Made by a program: the position numbers and the translations under genes. This document shows, piece after piece, positions 24,214 through 33,164 of a DNA stretch of 64,000 bases. Where the stretch lies: assembly GCF_964642095.1 (NCBI RefSeq), contig NZ_OZ209244.1, positions 806,001 to 870,000 on the forward strand, written 5' to 3'. The notes beneath the pieces are model-generated. The model was not told where the DNA came from, did no database searches, and saw only the letters and a list, made by a program, of their open reading frames with translations. The stretch's first letter is position 1. Every line of letters begins with the position of its first letter. This stretch comes from Fretibacterium fastidiosum (GTDB taxonomy: Bacteria; Synergistota; Synergistia; Synergistales; Aminobacteriaceae).

Positions 24214-24660
24214 ATGCAAAACACGCAAGACGAGCTGGAGCGGGAGGATGAGGAAACCATCGTCGGTGAAGCGACGGAGGACACGAACGAGGCGACGCAT
24301 GACGACGCCGAGGCGAGGCACTGGCTCAAGGTCTTTGCGGCGCTGGCGTTCTGGGGGCTGGGGTTCCTGCTGTTCTACAACGGCGGGCCGGGTGTCTTCA
24401 AATCGTTCGTGAGCCCAATGGACTTCGAAAACCACTATTTGTTCTACGGCGCGGCGGCGTTTGTGGCGATGGTCGTCTGCGGGGCGAACACGCTCGCCTG
24501 TATCGTCATCGGACACAGGAAGAACGCGAATCTGTTCATGCTGTTCATCGCCGTATCGTTCATCTCTATTTTCGTCGTCCTCAGCCTGTTCGGCGCGGTG
24601 TTCTCGTTCTTCGCGGGACAGGCGACGACGCCGTATCGCAGGCAAGATGACGACTGGTGA
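24214..24660 (+). CDS. Hypothetical membrane protein with acidic N-terminus
   Basis: Protein of 148 residues. An acidic 35-residue N-terminal stretch (DELEREDEETIVGEATEDTNE) is followed by three hydrophobic segments (about 40-56, 76-100, 107-132). No family recognised. A GGGGTGGGG ribosome-binding-like stretch precedes the ATG. GC-rich, unlike the two hypotheticals upstream. Confidence 0.6.
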   Translation: MQNTQDELEREDEETIVGEATEDTNEATHDDAEARHWLKVFAALAFWGLGFLLFYNGGPGVFKSFVSPMDFENHYLFYGAAAFVAMVVCGANTLACIVIGHRKNANLFMLFIAVSFISIFVVLSLFGAVFSFFAGQATTPYRRQDDDW

Positions 24661-24711
24661 ACGCAGATATTAACACGGTGCAACAAAACTGGAAGGGAGA
24701 GGAGCACGTTG

Positions 24712-26321
24712 GTGAAGAAGTCTACTTTACGCACTCGCAGCGTTTCAGGGTTCGTCTTGTTGTTTCTGTTGCTGCTGACGCTTTTCGCGGGACGGGTAAG
24801 CGCTGTACAAAGGGAAGCACTGCTGAGGATAGACGGCACAACGGGGCCTGAGGAGGTATGGAGTTGATTCAAGACGGGGCGAACGTCAACGCCAAAAACG
24901 ACACTGGAACGACGCCCTTGATGATTGCGGCAGGCAACAATCCCAACCCGGAAGTCCTGAAGGGTTTGATAGAGGCTGGTGCAGACGTCAATGCCAAAGA
25001 CAAAGATGGGTGGACACCGTTGATGATTGCGACCCAAGACAGCTCAAACCCGGAAGTCCTGAAGGTTTTGATGGCAGCCGGCGCGGACCTCAACGCTAAA
25101 AACACAGGTGGGGGGACGCCGTTGATAGTTGCTGCGTACAATAACACAAACCCGGAAATCTTGAGGGTCTTGCTAAGGGCTGGCGTGAATGTCGACGAAA
25201 GACAGAAAGATGGGTGGACGCCGTTGATGGCTGCTGCCCGATATAACTCCAACCCAGAAGTCCTGAAGATCTTGCTGGAGGCCGGCGCGGACCTAAACGC
25301 TAAAGACGAAGATGGAGGGACACCGTTGATGGCTGCTGCCCGATACAACTCCAACCCAGAAGTCCTGAAGATCTTGCTGGAGGCCGGCGCAGACCTCAAC
25401 GCTAAAGACGAAGATGGGTGGACGCCGTTGATGCTTGCGATCCGATATAACACAACCCAGGAAGTCCTGAAGATCTTGCTGGAAGCCGGCGCAGACGTCA
25501 ACGCCAAAGAGGAAGATGGGGTGACGCCGTTGATGCTTGCAACAAGTAAGAACACCCCAGAAACACTAACTGCGCTGCTAGAGGCTGGCGCGGACCTCAA
25601 TGCCAAAAACAAAGATGAGGGGACGCCGTTGATGGCTGCTGCCCAACATAGCTCAAACCCGGAAGTCCTGAAGGTTTTGATAGCAGCCGGCGCGGACCTC
25701 AACGCAAAAAACAAAGATGGGGGAACGGCGTTGATGTTTGCGGCCATACATAACTCAAACCCGGAAGTCCTGAAGGTTTTGATAGCAGCCGGCGCGGACC
25801 TCAACGCAAAAGACGAAGATGAGTGGACGCCATTAATGTTTGCGGCGTACTATAACTCAAACCCGGAAGTCCTGAAGGTGCTGCTGGAGGCCGGAACAGA
25901 CGTCAACGCCAAAAATAAAGTTGGGGCGACGCCGTTGATGGCTGCTGCCTGGCATAACACAAACCCGGAAGTCCTGAAAGTCTTTATAGAAGCTGGCGCG
26001 GACATCAACGTCAAAAACAAAGTTGGGGCGACGCCGTTGATGGCTGCGGCAGGCAGTAATCCCAACCCGGAAGTCCTGAAAGTCTTTATAGAAGCTGGCG
26101 CGGACGTCAACGCCAAAAACAAAGATGGATCGACGCCGTTGATGGCTGCGGCAGGCAGTAATCCCAACCCGGAAGTCCTGAAGGCGCTGCTGGAGGCCGG
26201 TGCGGACGCGAAGGCAAAGAACAACGAGGGTCAAACGGCCCTCGACTACGCGAGAATGAATGAAAAACTCAAGGACACAGAGGCGCTGAGGCTGCTGGAG
26301 GACAAGGCCGGACAAAATTGA
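24712..26321 (+). pseudogene. Exported ankyrin-repeat gene 1, frameshifted after the signal peptide
   Basis: Begins with the same GTG, signal peptide (KKSTLRTRSVSGFVLLFLLL) and pre-repeat region as the four genes that follow, but its frame stops at 24867. The expected GTA CGG CAG/TTG ATT is written GTATGGAGTTGATT, one base short. The remaining open frame (from ATG 24858) holds 13 ankyrin repeats of 33-34 residues (GADLNAKDEDGWTPLMLA... type) and a C-terminal cap ending LLEDKAGQN. Without frameshift correction the repeats would be cytosolic or not made. A single-base sequencing error would also give this pattern. Confidence 0.8.
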
Positions 26322-26336
26322 AGAAAATGAAGGGCA

Positions 26337-26364
26337 AACGAAGGGCCGATGCAGGCCCTCCGTT
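26337..26364 (+). repeat. Intergenic hairpin repeated after each ankyrin gene (five copies)
   Basis: AACGAAGGGCC, a six-base loop, GGCCCTTCGTT: an 11-bp stem without a T-run. Copies at 26337-26364 (one mismatch), 27157-27184, 27776-27803, 29190-29217 and 31116-31143 (one mismatch). Each sits about 16-30 bases past an ankyrin stop codon in a nearly constant intergenic block of about 130 bases. It may be a weak terminator, an mRNA-stabilising stem, or simply a passenger of gene duplication. Confidence 0.75.
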
Positions 26365-26445
26365 CACGAGTTTGCTGAGGCCGCTGGATTGAAAGCGCAG
26401 GCGGCGGCACGGTGCAACAAAACTGGAAGGGAGAGGAGCACGTTG

Positions 26446-27141
26446 GTGAAGAAGTCTACTTTACACACTCGCAGCGTTTCAGGGTTCGTCTTGTTGTTTC
26501 TGTTGCCGCTGACGCTTTTCAGGGGGCAGGCAGGCGCCGCAGACACAAAAACGGAAGATCTGCTGGCGATAGCCGACGGAGCGAGGCCCGAAAGGGTACG
26601 GCAATTGATTCAAGCCGGCGCGGACGTCAACGCGAAAAACGAATATGGGTGGACGCCGTTGATGATTGCGGCGATTGAGAACACCCCGGAAGTCCTGAAG
26701 GTCTTGATAGAAGCCGGAGCGGACGTCAACGCCAAAGACAGAAATGGGTTGACGCCGTTGATGCATGCGGCCGGACATAACACAAACCCGGAAGTTCTGA
26801 AGGTGCTGCTGGAGGCCGGAGCGGACGTCAACGCCAAAGACAAAAATGGGTCGACGCTGTTGATGCATGCGGCGAGTGGAAACACCCCGGAAGTCCTGAA
26901 GGTCTTGATAGAAGCCGGAGCGGACGTCAACGCAAAAGACGAAGATGAGTGGACGCCGTTGATGCATGCGGCCCAACACAACCCCAACCCCAAAGCCCTG
27001 ACGGCGCTGCTGGAGGCCGGTGCGGACGCGAAGACGAAGAACAATGAGGACAAAACGGCCCTCGACTACGCGAGAATGAATGAAAAACTCAAGGACACAC
27101 CGGCGTTGAAGCTGCTGGAGGAAAAGACCGGACAAAATTGA
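26446..27141 (+). CDS. Exported ankyrin-repeat protein 2
   Basis: Protein of 231 residues. Signal peptide 1-29 (KKSTLHTRSVSGFVLLFLLP ... GAADTKT), a linker with LLAIADGARPERVRQLIQ, four ankyrin repeats (GADVNAKDRNGLTPLMHA type) and the shared cap (TALDYARMNEKLKDTPALKLLEE). GTG 26446 is chosen because AGGAG lies seven bases upstream and the signal peptide then starts with a basic KK. Probably exported to periplasm or surface for protein binding; partner unknown. Confidence 0.85.
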   Translation: MKKSTLHTRSVSGFVLLFLLPLTLFRGQAGAADTKTEDLLAIADGARPERVRQLIQAGADVNAKNEYGWTPLMIAAIENTPEVLKVLIEAGADVNAKDRNGLTPLMHAAGHNTNPEVLKVLLEAGADVNAKDKNGSTLLMHAASGNTPEVLKVLIEAGADVNAKDEDEWTPLMHAAQHNPNPKALTALLEAGADAKTKNNEDKTALDYARMNEKLKDTPALKLLEEKTGQN

Positions 27142-27265
27142 AGAAAATGAAGGGCAAACGAAGGGCCGACGCAGGCCCTTCGTTCACGAGTTTGCTGAGG
27201 CCGCTGGATTGAAAACGCAGGCGGCGGCACGGTGCAACAAAACTGGAAGGGAGAGGATCACGTTG

Positions 27266-27760
27266 GTGAAGAAGTCTACTTTACACACTCGCAGCGTTTC
27301 TGGGTTTGTCTTTTTGTTCCTGTTGCCGCTGACGCTTTTTGCGGGACAGGCAAGCGCCACAGACACAAAAACGGAAGATCTGCTGGCGATAGCCGACGGA
27401 GCGAGGCCCGAAAGGGTACGGCAATTGATTCAAGCCGGCGCGGACGTCAACGCGAAAAACGAATATGGGTGGACGCCGTTGATGATTGCGGCGATTGAGA
27501 ACACCCCGGAAGTCCTGAAGGTCTTGATAGAAGCCGGAGCGGACGTCAACGCCAAAGACAGAAATGGGTTGACGCCGTTGATGCATGCGGCCGGACATAA
27601 CACAAACCCGGAAGTTCTGAAGGTGCTGCTGGAGGCCGGTGCGGACGCGAAGGCAAAGAACAACGAGGGCAAAACGGCCCTCGACTGCGCGAGATGGAAT
27701 GGAAAACTCAAGGGCACAGGGGCGTTGAAGCTGCTGGAAGAAAAGACCGGACAAAATTGA
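27266..27760 (+). CDS. Exported ankyrin-repeat protein 3 (short)
   Basis: Protein of 164 residues with the same signal peptide and pre-repeat region as protein 2, but only two full repeats before the cap. Its first part is almost identical to protein 2 up to repeat 2. It then passes directly to the cap, as expected from an in-frame deletion between repeats. Same GTG start context. Confidence 0.85.
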   Translation: MKKSTLHTRSVSGFVFLFLLPLTLFAGQASATDTKTEDLLAIADGARPERVRQLIQAGADVNAKNEYGWTPLMIAAIENTPEVLKVLIEAGADVNAKDRNGLTPLMHAAGHNTNPEVLKVLLEAGADAKAKNNEGKTALDCARWNGKLKGTGALKLLEEKTGQN

Positions 27761-27884
27761 AGAAAATGAAGGGCAAACGAAGGGCCGATGCAGGCCCTTC
27801 GTTCACGAGTTTGCTGAGGCCGCTGGATTGAAAACGCAGGCGGCAACACGGTGCAACAAAACTGGAAGGGAGAGGAGCACGTTG

Positions 27885-29174
27885 GTGAAGAAGTCTACTT
27901 TACACACTCGCAGCGTTTCAGGGTTCGTCTTTTTGTTCTTGTTGCTGCTGACGCTTTTCGCGGGACAGGCAAGCGCCGCAGACACAAAAACGGAAGAGTT
28001 GCTGGAGATAGCCGGCAAAGCTGGCCCTGAGGAGGTACGGCAGCTGATTCAAGACGGGGCGGACGTCAACGCCCAGTTGATGGCTGCTGCGTACAGGAAC
28101 CCACACCCGGAAGTCCTGAGGGTCTTGATAGAAGCCGGAGCGGACGTCAATGCCAAAACCAAAGATGGAGCGACGCCGTTGATGGCTGCGGCAGACAACA
28201 ATCCCAACCCGGAAGTCCTGAAGGTTTTGATAGAGGCCGGAGCGGACGTCAACGCCCAACAGAAAGATGGGTGGACGCCATTGATGTTTGCGGCAGGCAA
28301 CAATCCCAACCCGGAAGTCCTGAAGGTCTTGATAGAAGCCGGAGCGGACGTCAACGCAAAAGACGAAGATGAGTGGACGCCGTTGATGCATGCGGCCCGA
28401 TACAACCCCCACCCAGAAGTCCTGAAGGTCTTGATAGAGGCCGGCGCGGACCTCAACGCTAAAGACACAGATGGATTGACACCATTGATGCATGCGTCCC
28501 GAAACAACTCAAACCCGGAAGTCCTGAGGGTCTTGTTGGAGGCCGGCGCGGACCTCAACGCCCAACAGAAAGATGGGTGGACGCCATTGATGTTTGCGGC
28601 CCGATATAACTCAAATCCAGCAGTCCTGAAGGTCTTGTTGGAGGCCGGTGCGGACGTCAACGCGAAGAACAAAGATGGGTTGACGCCGTTGATGTTTGCG
28701 GCCCGAAATAACTCAACCCCGGAAGTCCTGAGGGCCTTGATAAGGGCTGGAGCGGACGTCAACGCAAAAAGTAACGACGGGTGGACGCCGTTGATGGCTG
28801 CTGCGTACAGGAACCCACACCCGGAAGTCCTGAAGGTTTTGATAGAGGCCGGGGCGGACGTCAACGCAAAAAGTAACGACGGGTGGACGCCGTTGATGCT
28901 TGCGGCGAGTGAGAACACCCCGGAAGTCCTGAAGGTCTTGATAGAAGCCGGAGCGGACGTCAACGCCAAAAACAAAGATGGAGTGACGGCGTTGATGCCT
29001 GCGGCCCGAAACAACTCAAACCCGGAAGTTCTGAAGGTGCTGCTGGAGGCCGGTGCGGACGCGAAGGCAAAGAACAACGAGGGTCAAACGGCCCTCGACT
29101 ACGCGAGGAAGAATGAAAAACTCAAGGACACAGGGGCGCTGAAGCTGCTGGAGGAAAAGACCGGACAAAATTGA
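27885..29174 (+). CDS. Exported ankyrin-repeat protein 4
   Basis: Protein of 429 residues: signal peptide, pre-repeat (EELLEIAGKAGPEEVRQLIQ), about ten repeats and the cap. The first repeat is shortened (GADVNAQLMAAAYRNPHPEV), lacking the loop and TPL part, as if an internal deletion had joined two units. Repeats KSNDGWTPLM occur twice in a row, suggesting recent duplication. Confidence 0.85.
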   Translation: MKKSTLHTRSVSGFVFLFLLLLTLFAGQASAADTKTEELLEIAGKAGPEEVRQLIQDGADVNAQLMAAAYRNPHPEVLRVLIEAGADVNAKTKDGATPLMAAADNNPNPEVLKVLIEAGADVNAQQKDGWTPLMFAAGNNPNPEVLKVLIEAGADVNAKDEDEWTPLMHAARYNPHPEVLKVLIEAGADLNAKDTDGLTPLMHASRNNSNPEVLRVLLEAGADLNAQQKDGWTPLMFAARYNSNPAVLKVLLEAGADVNAKNKDGLTPLMFAARNNSTPEVLRALIRAGADVNAKSNDGWTPLMAAAYRNPHPEVLKVLIEAGADVNAKSNDGWTPLMLAASENTPEVLKVLIEAGADVNAKNKDGVTALMPAARNNSNPEVLKVLLEAGADAKAKNNEGQTALDYARKNEKLKDTGALKLLEEKTGQN

Positions 29175-29298
29175 AGAAAATGAAGGGCAAACGAAGGGCC
29201 GGCGCAGGCCCTTCGTTCACGAGTTTGCTGAGGCCGCTGGATTGAAAACGCAGACGGCGGCACGGTGCAACAAAACTGGAAGGGAGAGGAGCACGTTG

Positions 29299-31110
29299 GT
29301 GAAGAAGTCTACTTTACACACTCGCAGTGTTTCAGGGTTCGTCTTTTTGTTCTTGTTGCTGCTGGCGCTTTTCGCGGGACAGGCAGGCGCCGCAGACACA
29401 AAAACGGAAGAGCTGCTGGAGATAGCCGGCAACGCGGGACCCGGAAAGGTATGGCAGCTGATCCAGGACGGAGCGGACGTCAACGCCAAAAACAAAGATG
29501 GAGTGACGCCATTGATGCTTGCGGCATACAATAACTCAAATCCAGAAGTCCTGACTACGCTGCTGGAGGCTGGAGCGGACATCAACGCAAGACATGAAGA
29601 TGGGTCGATGCCGTTGATGTTTGCGGCGATTAAGAACACCCCGGAAGTCCTGAAGGTCTTGATAGAAGCCGGAGCGGACGTCAACGCGAAGAACAAAGAT
29701 GGGTTGACGCCGTTGATGCTTGCGGTAGGCAACAATCCCAACCCGGAAGTCCTGAAGGTCTTGATGGAGGCAGGAGCAGACATCAACGCCAAAAACAAAT
29801 TTGATTTGACGCCGTTGATGTTTGCGGCCCTATACAACTCGAACCCGGAAGTCCTGAAGGTCTTGATAGAAGCCGGAGCAGACGTCAACGCCCAAAACAA
29901 AGATGGGTGGACGCCGTTGATGGCTGCTGCCTGGCATAACACAAACCCGGAAGTCCTGAAAGTCTTGATAGAAGCTGGCGCGGACGCGAAGGCAAAGAAC
30001 AACGTGGGCAAAACAGCCCTCGATTACGCGCTGGAGAATGAAAAACTCAAGGACACAGAGGCGCTGAAGCTGCTGGAGGAAAGGACGAATTCATCCCCGA
30101 CGGAAGAGCTGCTGGCGATAGCCGGCAACGCGGAACCCGAAAAGGTACGGCAATTGATTCAAGCCGGGGCGGACGTCAACGCCAAAAACGAAGATTGGTG
30201 GACGCCATGGACGCCGTTGATGTTTGCGGCCAAACAGAACAAAAACCCGGAAGTCCTGAGGGTCTTGATAGGGGCCGGAGCGGACGTCAACGCCAAAAAC
30301 AGATATGGGTTGACGCCGTTGATGCATGCGGCCGAACAGAACAAAAACCCGGAAGTCCTGAAGGTGCTGCTGGAGGCCGGCGCGGACCTCAACGCAAGAC
30401 GTGAAAATGGGTCGACGCCGTTGAGAGATGCGGCCCGATATAACACCCCGGAAGTCTTGAAGGTTTTGATAGCGGCTGGCGCGGACGTCAACGCCAAAAA
30501 CACCGATGGAACGACGCCATTGATGGCTGCTGCGTACAGGAACCCACACCCGGAAGTCCTGAGGGTCTTGATAGAAGCCGGCGCGGACGTCAACGCCAAA
30601 GACAAAGATGAGTGGACGCCGTTAATGGCTGCGGCCGAACAGAACAAAAACCCGGAAGTCCTGAAGGTGCTGCTGGAGGCCGGCGCGGACGTCAACGCAA
30701 GACGTGAAAATGGGTCGACGCCGTTGATGTATGCGGCCCGAGACAACACAAACCCGGAAGTTCTGAAGGTGCTGCTGGAGGCCGGCGCGGACGTCAACGC
30801 AAGACGCGAAGATGGGTCGACGGCGTTGATAGCTGCGGCCCGATACAACCCCCACCCGGAAGTCCTAAAGGTCTTGATAGAAGCCGGAGCGGACGTCAAC
30901 GCCAAAAACAAAGATGGAGTGACGCCGTTGATGCCTGCGGCCCAAAACAACTCAAACCCGGAAGTCCTGACTGTACTGCTGGAGGCTGGAGCGGACGCGA
31001 AAGCAAAGGACAACGAGGGCAAAACGGCCCTCGATTACGCGCGGGAGAATGAAAAACTCAAGGACACAGGGGCGTTGAAGCTGCTGGAGGACAAGGCCGG
31101 ACAAAATTAA
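29299..31110 (+). CDS. Exported ankyrin-repeat protein 5 (fusion of two array genes)
   Basis: Protein of 603 residues. After the signal peptide and five repeats it reads a complete cap (KTALDYALENEKLKDTEALK), then NSSPTEELLAIAGNAEPEKV, which is the pre-repeat region of another array gene. Eight further repeats and a second cap follow. The second signal peptide is missing, so this is an in-frame fusion of two ankyrin genes. The array ends here: the next 270 bases hold the trailing hairpin, a broken start-region copy and a GGAGACGGC/GCCGTCTCC inverted repeat near 31206-31228. Confidence 0.87.
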   Translation: MKKSTLHTRSVSGFVFLFLLLLALFAGQAGAADTKTEELLEIAGNAGPGKVWQLIQDGADVNAKNKDGVTPLMLAAYNNSNPEVLTTLLEAGADINARHEDGSMPLMFAAIKNTPEVLKVLIEAGADVNAKNKDGLTPLMLAVGNNPNPEVLKVLMEAGADINAKNKFDLTPLMFAALYNSNPEVLKVLIEAGADVNAQNKDGWTPLMAAAWHNTNPEVLKVLIEAGADAKAKNNVGKTALDYALENEKLKDTEALKLLEERTNSSPTEELLAIAGNAEPEKVRQLIQAGADVNAKNEDWWTPWTPLMFAAKQNKNPEVLRVLIGAGADVNAKNRYGLTPLMHAAEQNKNPEVLKVLLEAGADLNARRENGSTPLRDAARYNTPEVLKVLIAAGADVNAKNTDGTTPLMAAAYRNPHPEVLRVLIEAGADVNAKDKDEWTPLMAAAEQNKNPEVLKVLLEAGADVNARRENGSTPLMYAARDNTNPEVLKVLLEAGADVNARREDGSTALIAAARYNPHPEVLKVLIEAGADVNAKNKDGVTPLMPAAQNNSNPEVLTVLLEAGADAKAKDNEGKTALDYARENEKLKDTGALKLLEDKAGQN

Positions 31111-31379
31111 AAGAGAACGAAGGGCCGATGCAGGCCCTCCGTTCACGAGTTTGCTGAGGCTGCTGGATTGAAAACTCAGGCGGCGGCACGGTGCAGGAAA
31201 AACGGAGACGGCTCACGCCGTCTCCCTTCATCCCACAGAATCGCAGGACACGCTGGACGAGGCGCCCGACGCCTACAAGCGAATGGAGGACACATCCTGT
31301 CTGCCATCCAGGGCACGACGGACGTCGCCGAACGGCTGCAGCCCGCCTGCATTTTCAAAGCTGAGGAAGGAGTAAGGAT

Positions 31380-32750
31380 ATGGAAATCACACCGGCCGCA
31401 CTGAAGGCCGTCGCAGCGTTGAGACACGCGGGGTTCGACGCTTACCCAGTCGGCGGCTGCGTGCGCGACAGCCTCGTCCCGTTGATCGGGACCCCGCAGA
31501 ACCCGTCCGACCCCGCGTCGGTCCGGGCGATACTCGACTGCGCGCCGTCGGACTGGGACATCGCCACGAATGCGGCGCCGGAACACGTCCGAAGCATCCT
31601 CGGCGGGCGCCTCGCCGCGAAGCCCGGACTGCGGCACGATACCGTCATGACGTCGGTGGACGGGACGCCTGTCGAGATAACGACGTTCCGCGGCGGTGCC
31701 GCGACGATCGAGGAGGACCTCGCCTGCCGAGACTTCACCGTCAATGCTATGGCGCTCAATGCCGATGGCCGGTTGCTCGACCCGTTCGGCGGCGCGAACG
31801 ATATCCGGTCCGGAGTGTTGCGCGCGGTCGGGGATCCGGCCGAACGGTTCCGAGAGGACGGGCTGCGCATCCTCCGCGGGCTTCGGTTCGCCGCCGTGTT
31901 CGGTTGGGACATCGAGCCCGACACGGCACTCGTCATGCACATGGAGAAGGACCTGCTAAGGGACATCGCGGTGGAGCGGACGCGCGCGGAGCTGGTGAAG
32001 ATGCTCTGCGGTGTGCACGTCGGGCCTGTGCTGCGCAAGTTCTGGAACGTACTGTCCGTCGCGGCCCCGGAGATCGCGCCGACCGTCGGGTTCCGGCAGA
32101 ACAACCGTCACCACCACCTCGACGTCTGGAAACACACCATCGCCGTCGTGGAGGCAGCGCCGGCAGTCCCGATCCTGCGGCTCGCGGCGCTGCTGCACGA
32201 CTTGGGGAAGCCCGCGTGTTATACTGTCGACGCAGCGGGCATAGGACACTTTTACGGGCACGCCGCGCGAAGCGCGGAGATTGCGAGAGATATCATGGCG
32301 CGTCTACGGTTCTCCGACGAGATACGGCGGCGCGTCGTGACGCTGGTGGAGCACCACGGCGACATCCTGACGGACACCCCGTCGCGCCGAACGGTGCGGC
32401 GCATGGTGTCGAACCTCGGGGTCGATGTCTTCCACGACCTGCTGGCGCTGCGGCGGGCGGACATCGCGGGGCACAAGGTGGAGACGTGCGGCAAGGCCAT
32501 GGCGGCCTGCGTTCGGTTCGAGGAGCTCCTGGCGGAACTGGAGGCGGAGAACGCGTGCTTCTCCTTGAAGGACCTCGCCGTGCGAGGCGGCGACATCATG
32601 GAGCTGGGGTACCGCGGACCCGGTATCGGGAAAGCCCTCAGGGCACTGCTGGACGCAGTCGTCGAGGAACGCGTTCCGAACGAACGCGAAGCGCTGCTGG
32701 AGCTCCTGCGGCACGACGTTATGCCAGGGCTGGACGGTCCGGCGAGTTGA
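31380..32750 (+). CDS. cca: CCA tRNA nucleotidyltransferase with HD domain
   Basis: Adds or repairs the 3' CCA of tRNAs. Class II nucleotidyltransferase head with VGGCVRD (about 25-31), the DxD metal site SDWDIAT, CRDFTVNAMA and the ERTRAE motif. An HD phosphohydrolase domain follows (about 235-350, LLHDLGKP and VEHHGD). Length 456. AAGGAGTAAGGAT precedes the ATG at 31380. A pure poly(A) polymerase or A-adding role cannot be excluded from sequence alone. Confidence 0.93.
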   Translation: MEITPAALKAVAALRHAGFDAYPVGGCVRDSLVPLIGTPQNPSDPASVRAILDCAPSDWDIATNAAPEHVRSILGGRLAAKPGLRHDTVMTSVDGTPVEITTFRGGAATIEEDLACRDFTVNAMALNADGRLLDPFGGANDIRSGVLRAVGDPAERFREDGLRILRGLRFAAVFGWDIEPDTALVMHMEKDLLRDIAVERTRAELVKMLCGVHVGPVLRKFWNVLSVAAPEIAPTVGFRQNNRHHHLDVWKHTIAVVEAAPAVPILRLAALLHDLGKPACYTVDAAGIGHFYGHAARSAEIARDIMARLRFSDEIRRRVVTLVEHHGDILTDTPSRRTVRRMVSNLGVDVFHDLLALRRADIAGHKVETCGKAMAACVRFEELLAELEAENACFSLKDLAVRGGDIMELGYRGPGIGKALRALLDAVVEERVPNEREALLELLRHDVMPGLDGPAS

Positions 32751-32957
32751 ACAAAGTGGGAAGGGAAAATGTGAGAGACGATACGGCATCTGCCGGGGAT
32801 GAAAGCACCCGGACTGTCGAACGACCCTAGTAGCCGAGGCGAAAGGGGATTTGCGCTTTTTTACGCATTTCCAGGATGATCGTATGTCCCGCTTGGCATG
32901 GTCACCCAGCAAGGGCAATGCGGAACGATCCGGATTCGTAGGAAGGGACAGAACTCC

Positions 32958-32985
32958 TTGACAAACCCGCCCGTCGAGGTACTAT
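32958..32985 (+). promoter_or_regulatory. Promoter of the TPP riboswitch-thiT unit
   Basis: TTGACA (32958-32963), 16 bases, TACTAT (32980-32985), placing the transcript start just before the riboswitch. The 200 bases between cca and this promoter contain nothing else I can support. Confidence 0.7.
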
Positions 32986-32993
32986 TATGAAGG

Positions 32994-33083
32994 ACGACCC
33001 AGGGGAGCAAGCGCTGAGAGGAGGCCGCAGGGCCTCGACCCTGGAACCTGACCCGGATAATGCCGGCGTAGGAAGACGGTCGT
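32994..33083 (+). promoter_or_regulatory. TPP (thi-box) riboswitch
   Basis: Contains the conserved thi-box elements GCTGAGA (33013-33019) and ACCTGACCCGGATAATGCCG (33047-33066), closed by ACGACC/GGTCGT ends. Downstream, CCTCCCA (33117-33123) is complementary to TGGGAGG (33151-33157), which contains the thiT ribosome-binding site. Thiamine pyrophosphate therefore probably represses translation by sequestering that site (inference for the platform; the aptamer itself is clear). Confidence 0.93.
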
Positions 33084-33164
33084 GCGTGGAGCCCGCAATG
33101 CCCCGCGCCCATCATGCCTCCCACTGGGACGTTCCCTATATCTCAACGTTTGGGAGGTTTTTTC

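Noticed and set aside
24869..31022. Minus-strand open frames rich in AAxINGV/SAPASI across the ankyrin genes
   Set aside because: They are the reverse reading of the repeats and have no start signals. The plus-strand frames have signal peptides and family motifs.
24858..31110. CRISPR-like array because of regular 99-102-base repeats
   Set aside because: The repeats are open in one frame and encode ankyrin units (TPLM...GADVNA). There are no unique spacers between short identical repeats, and no cas genes.
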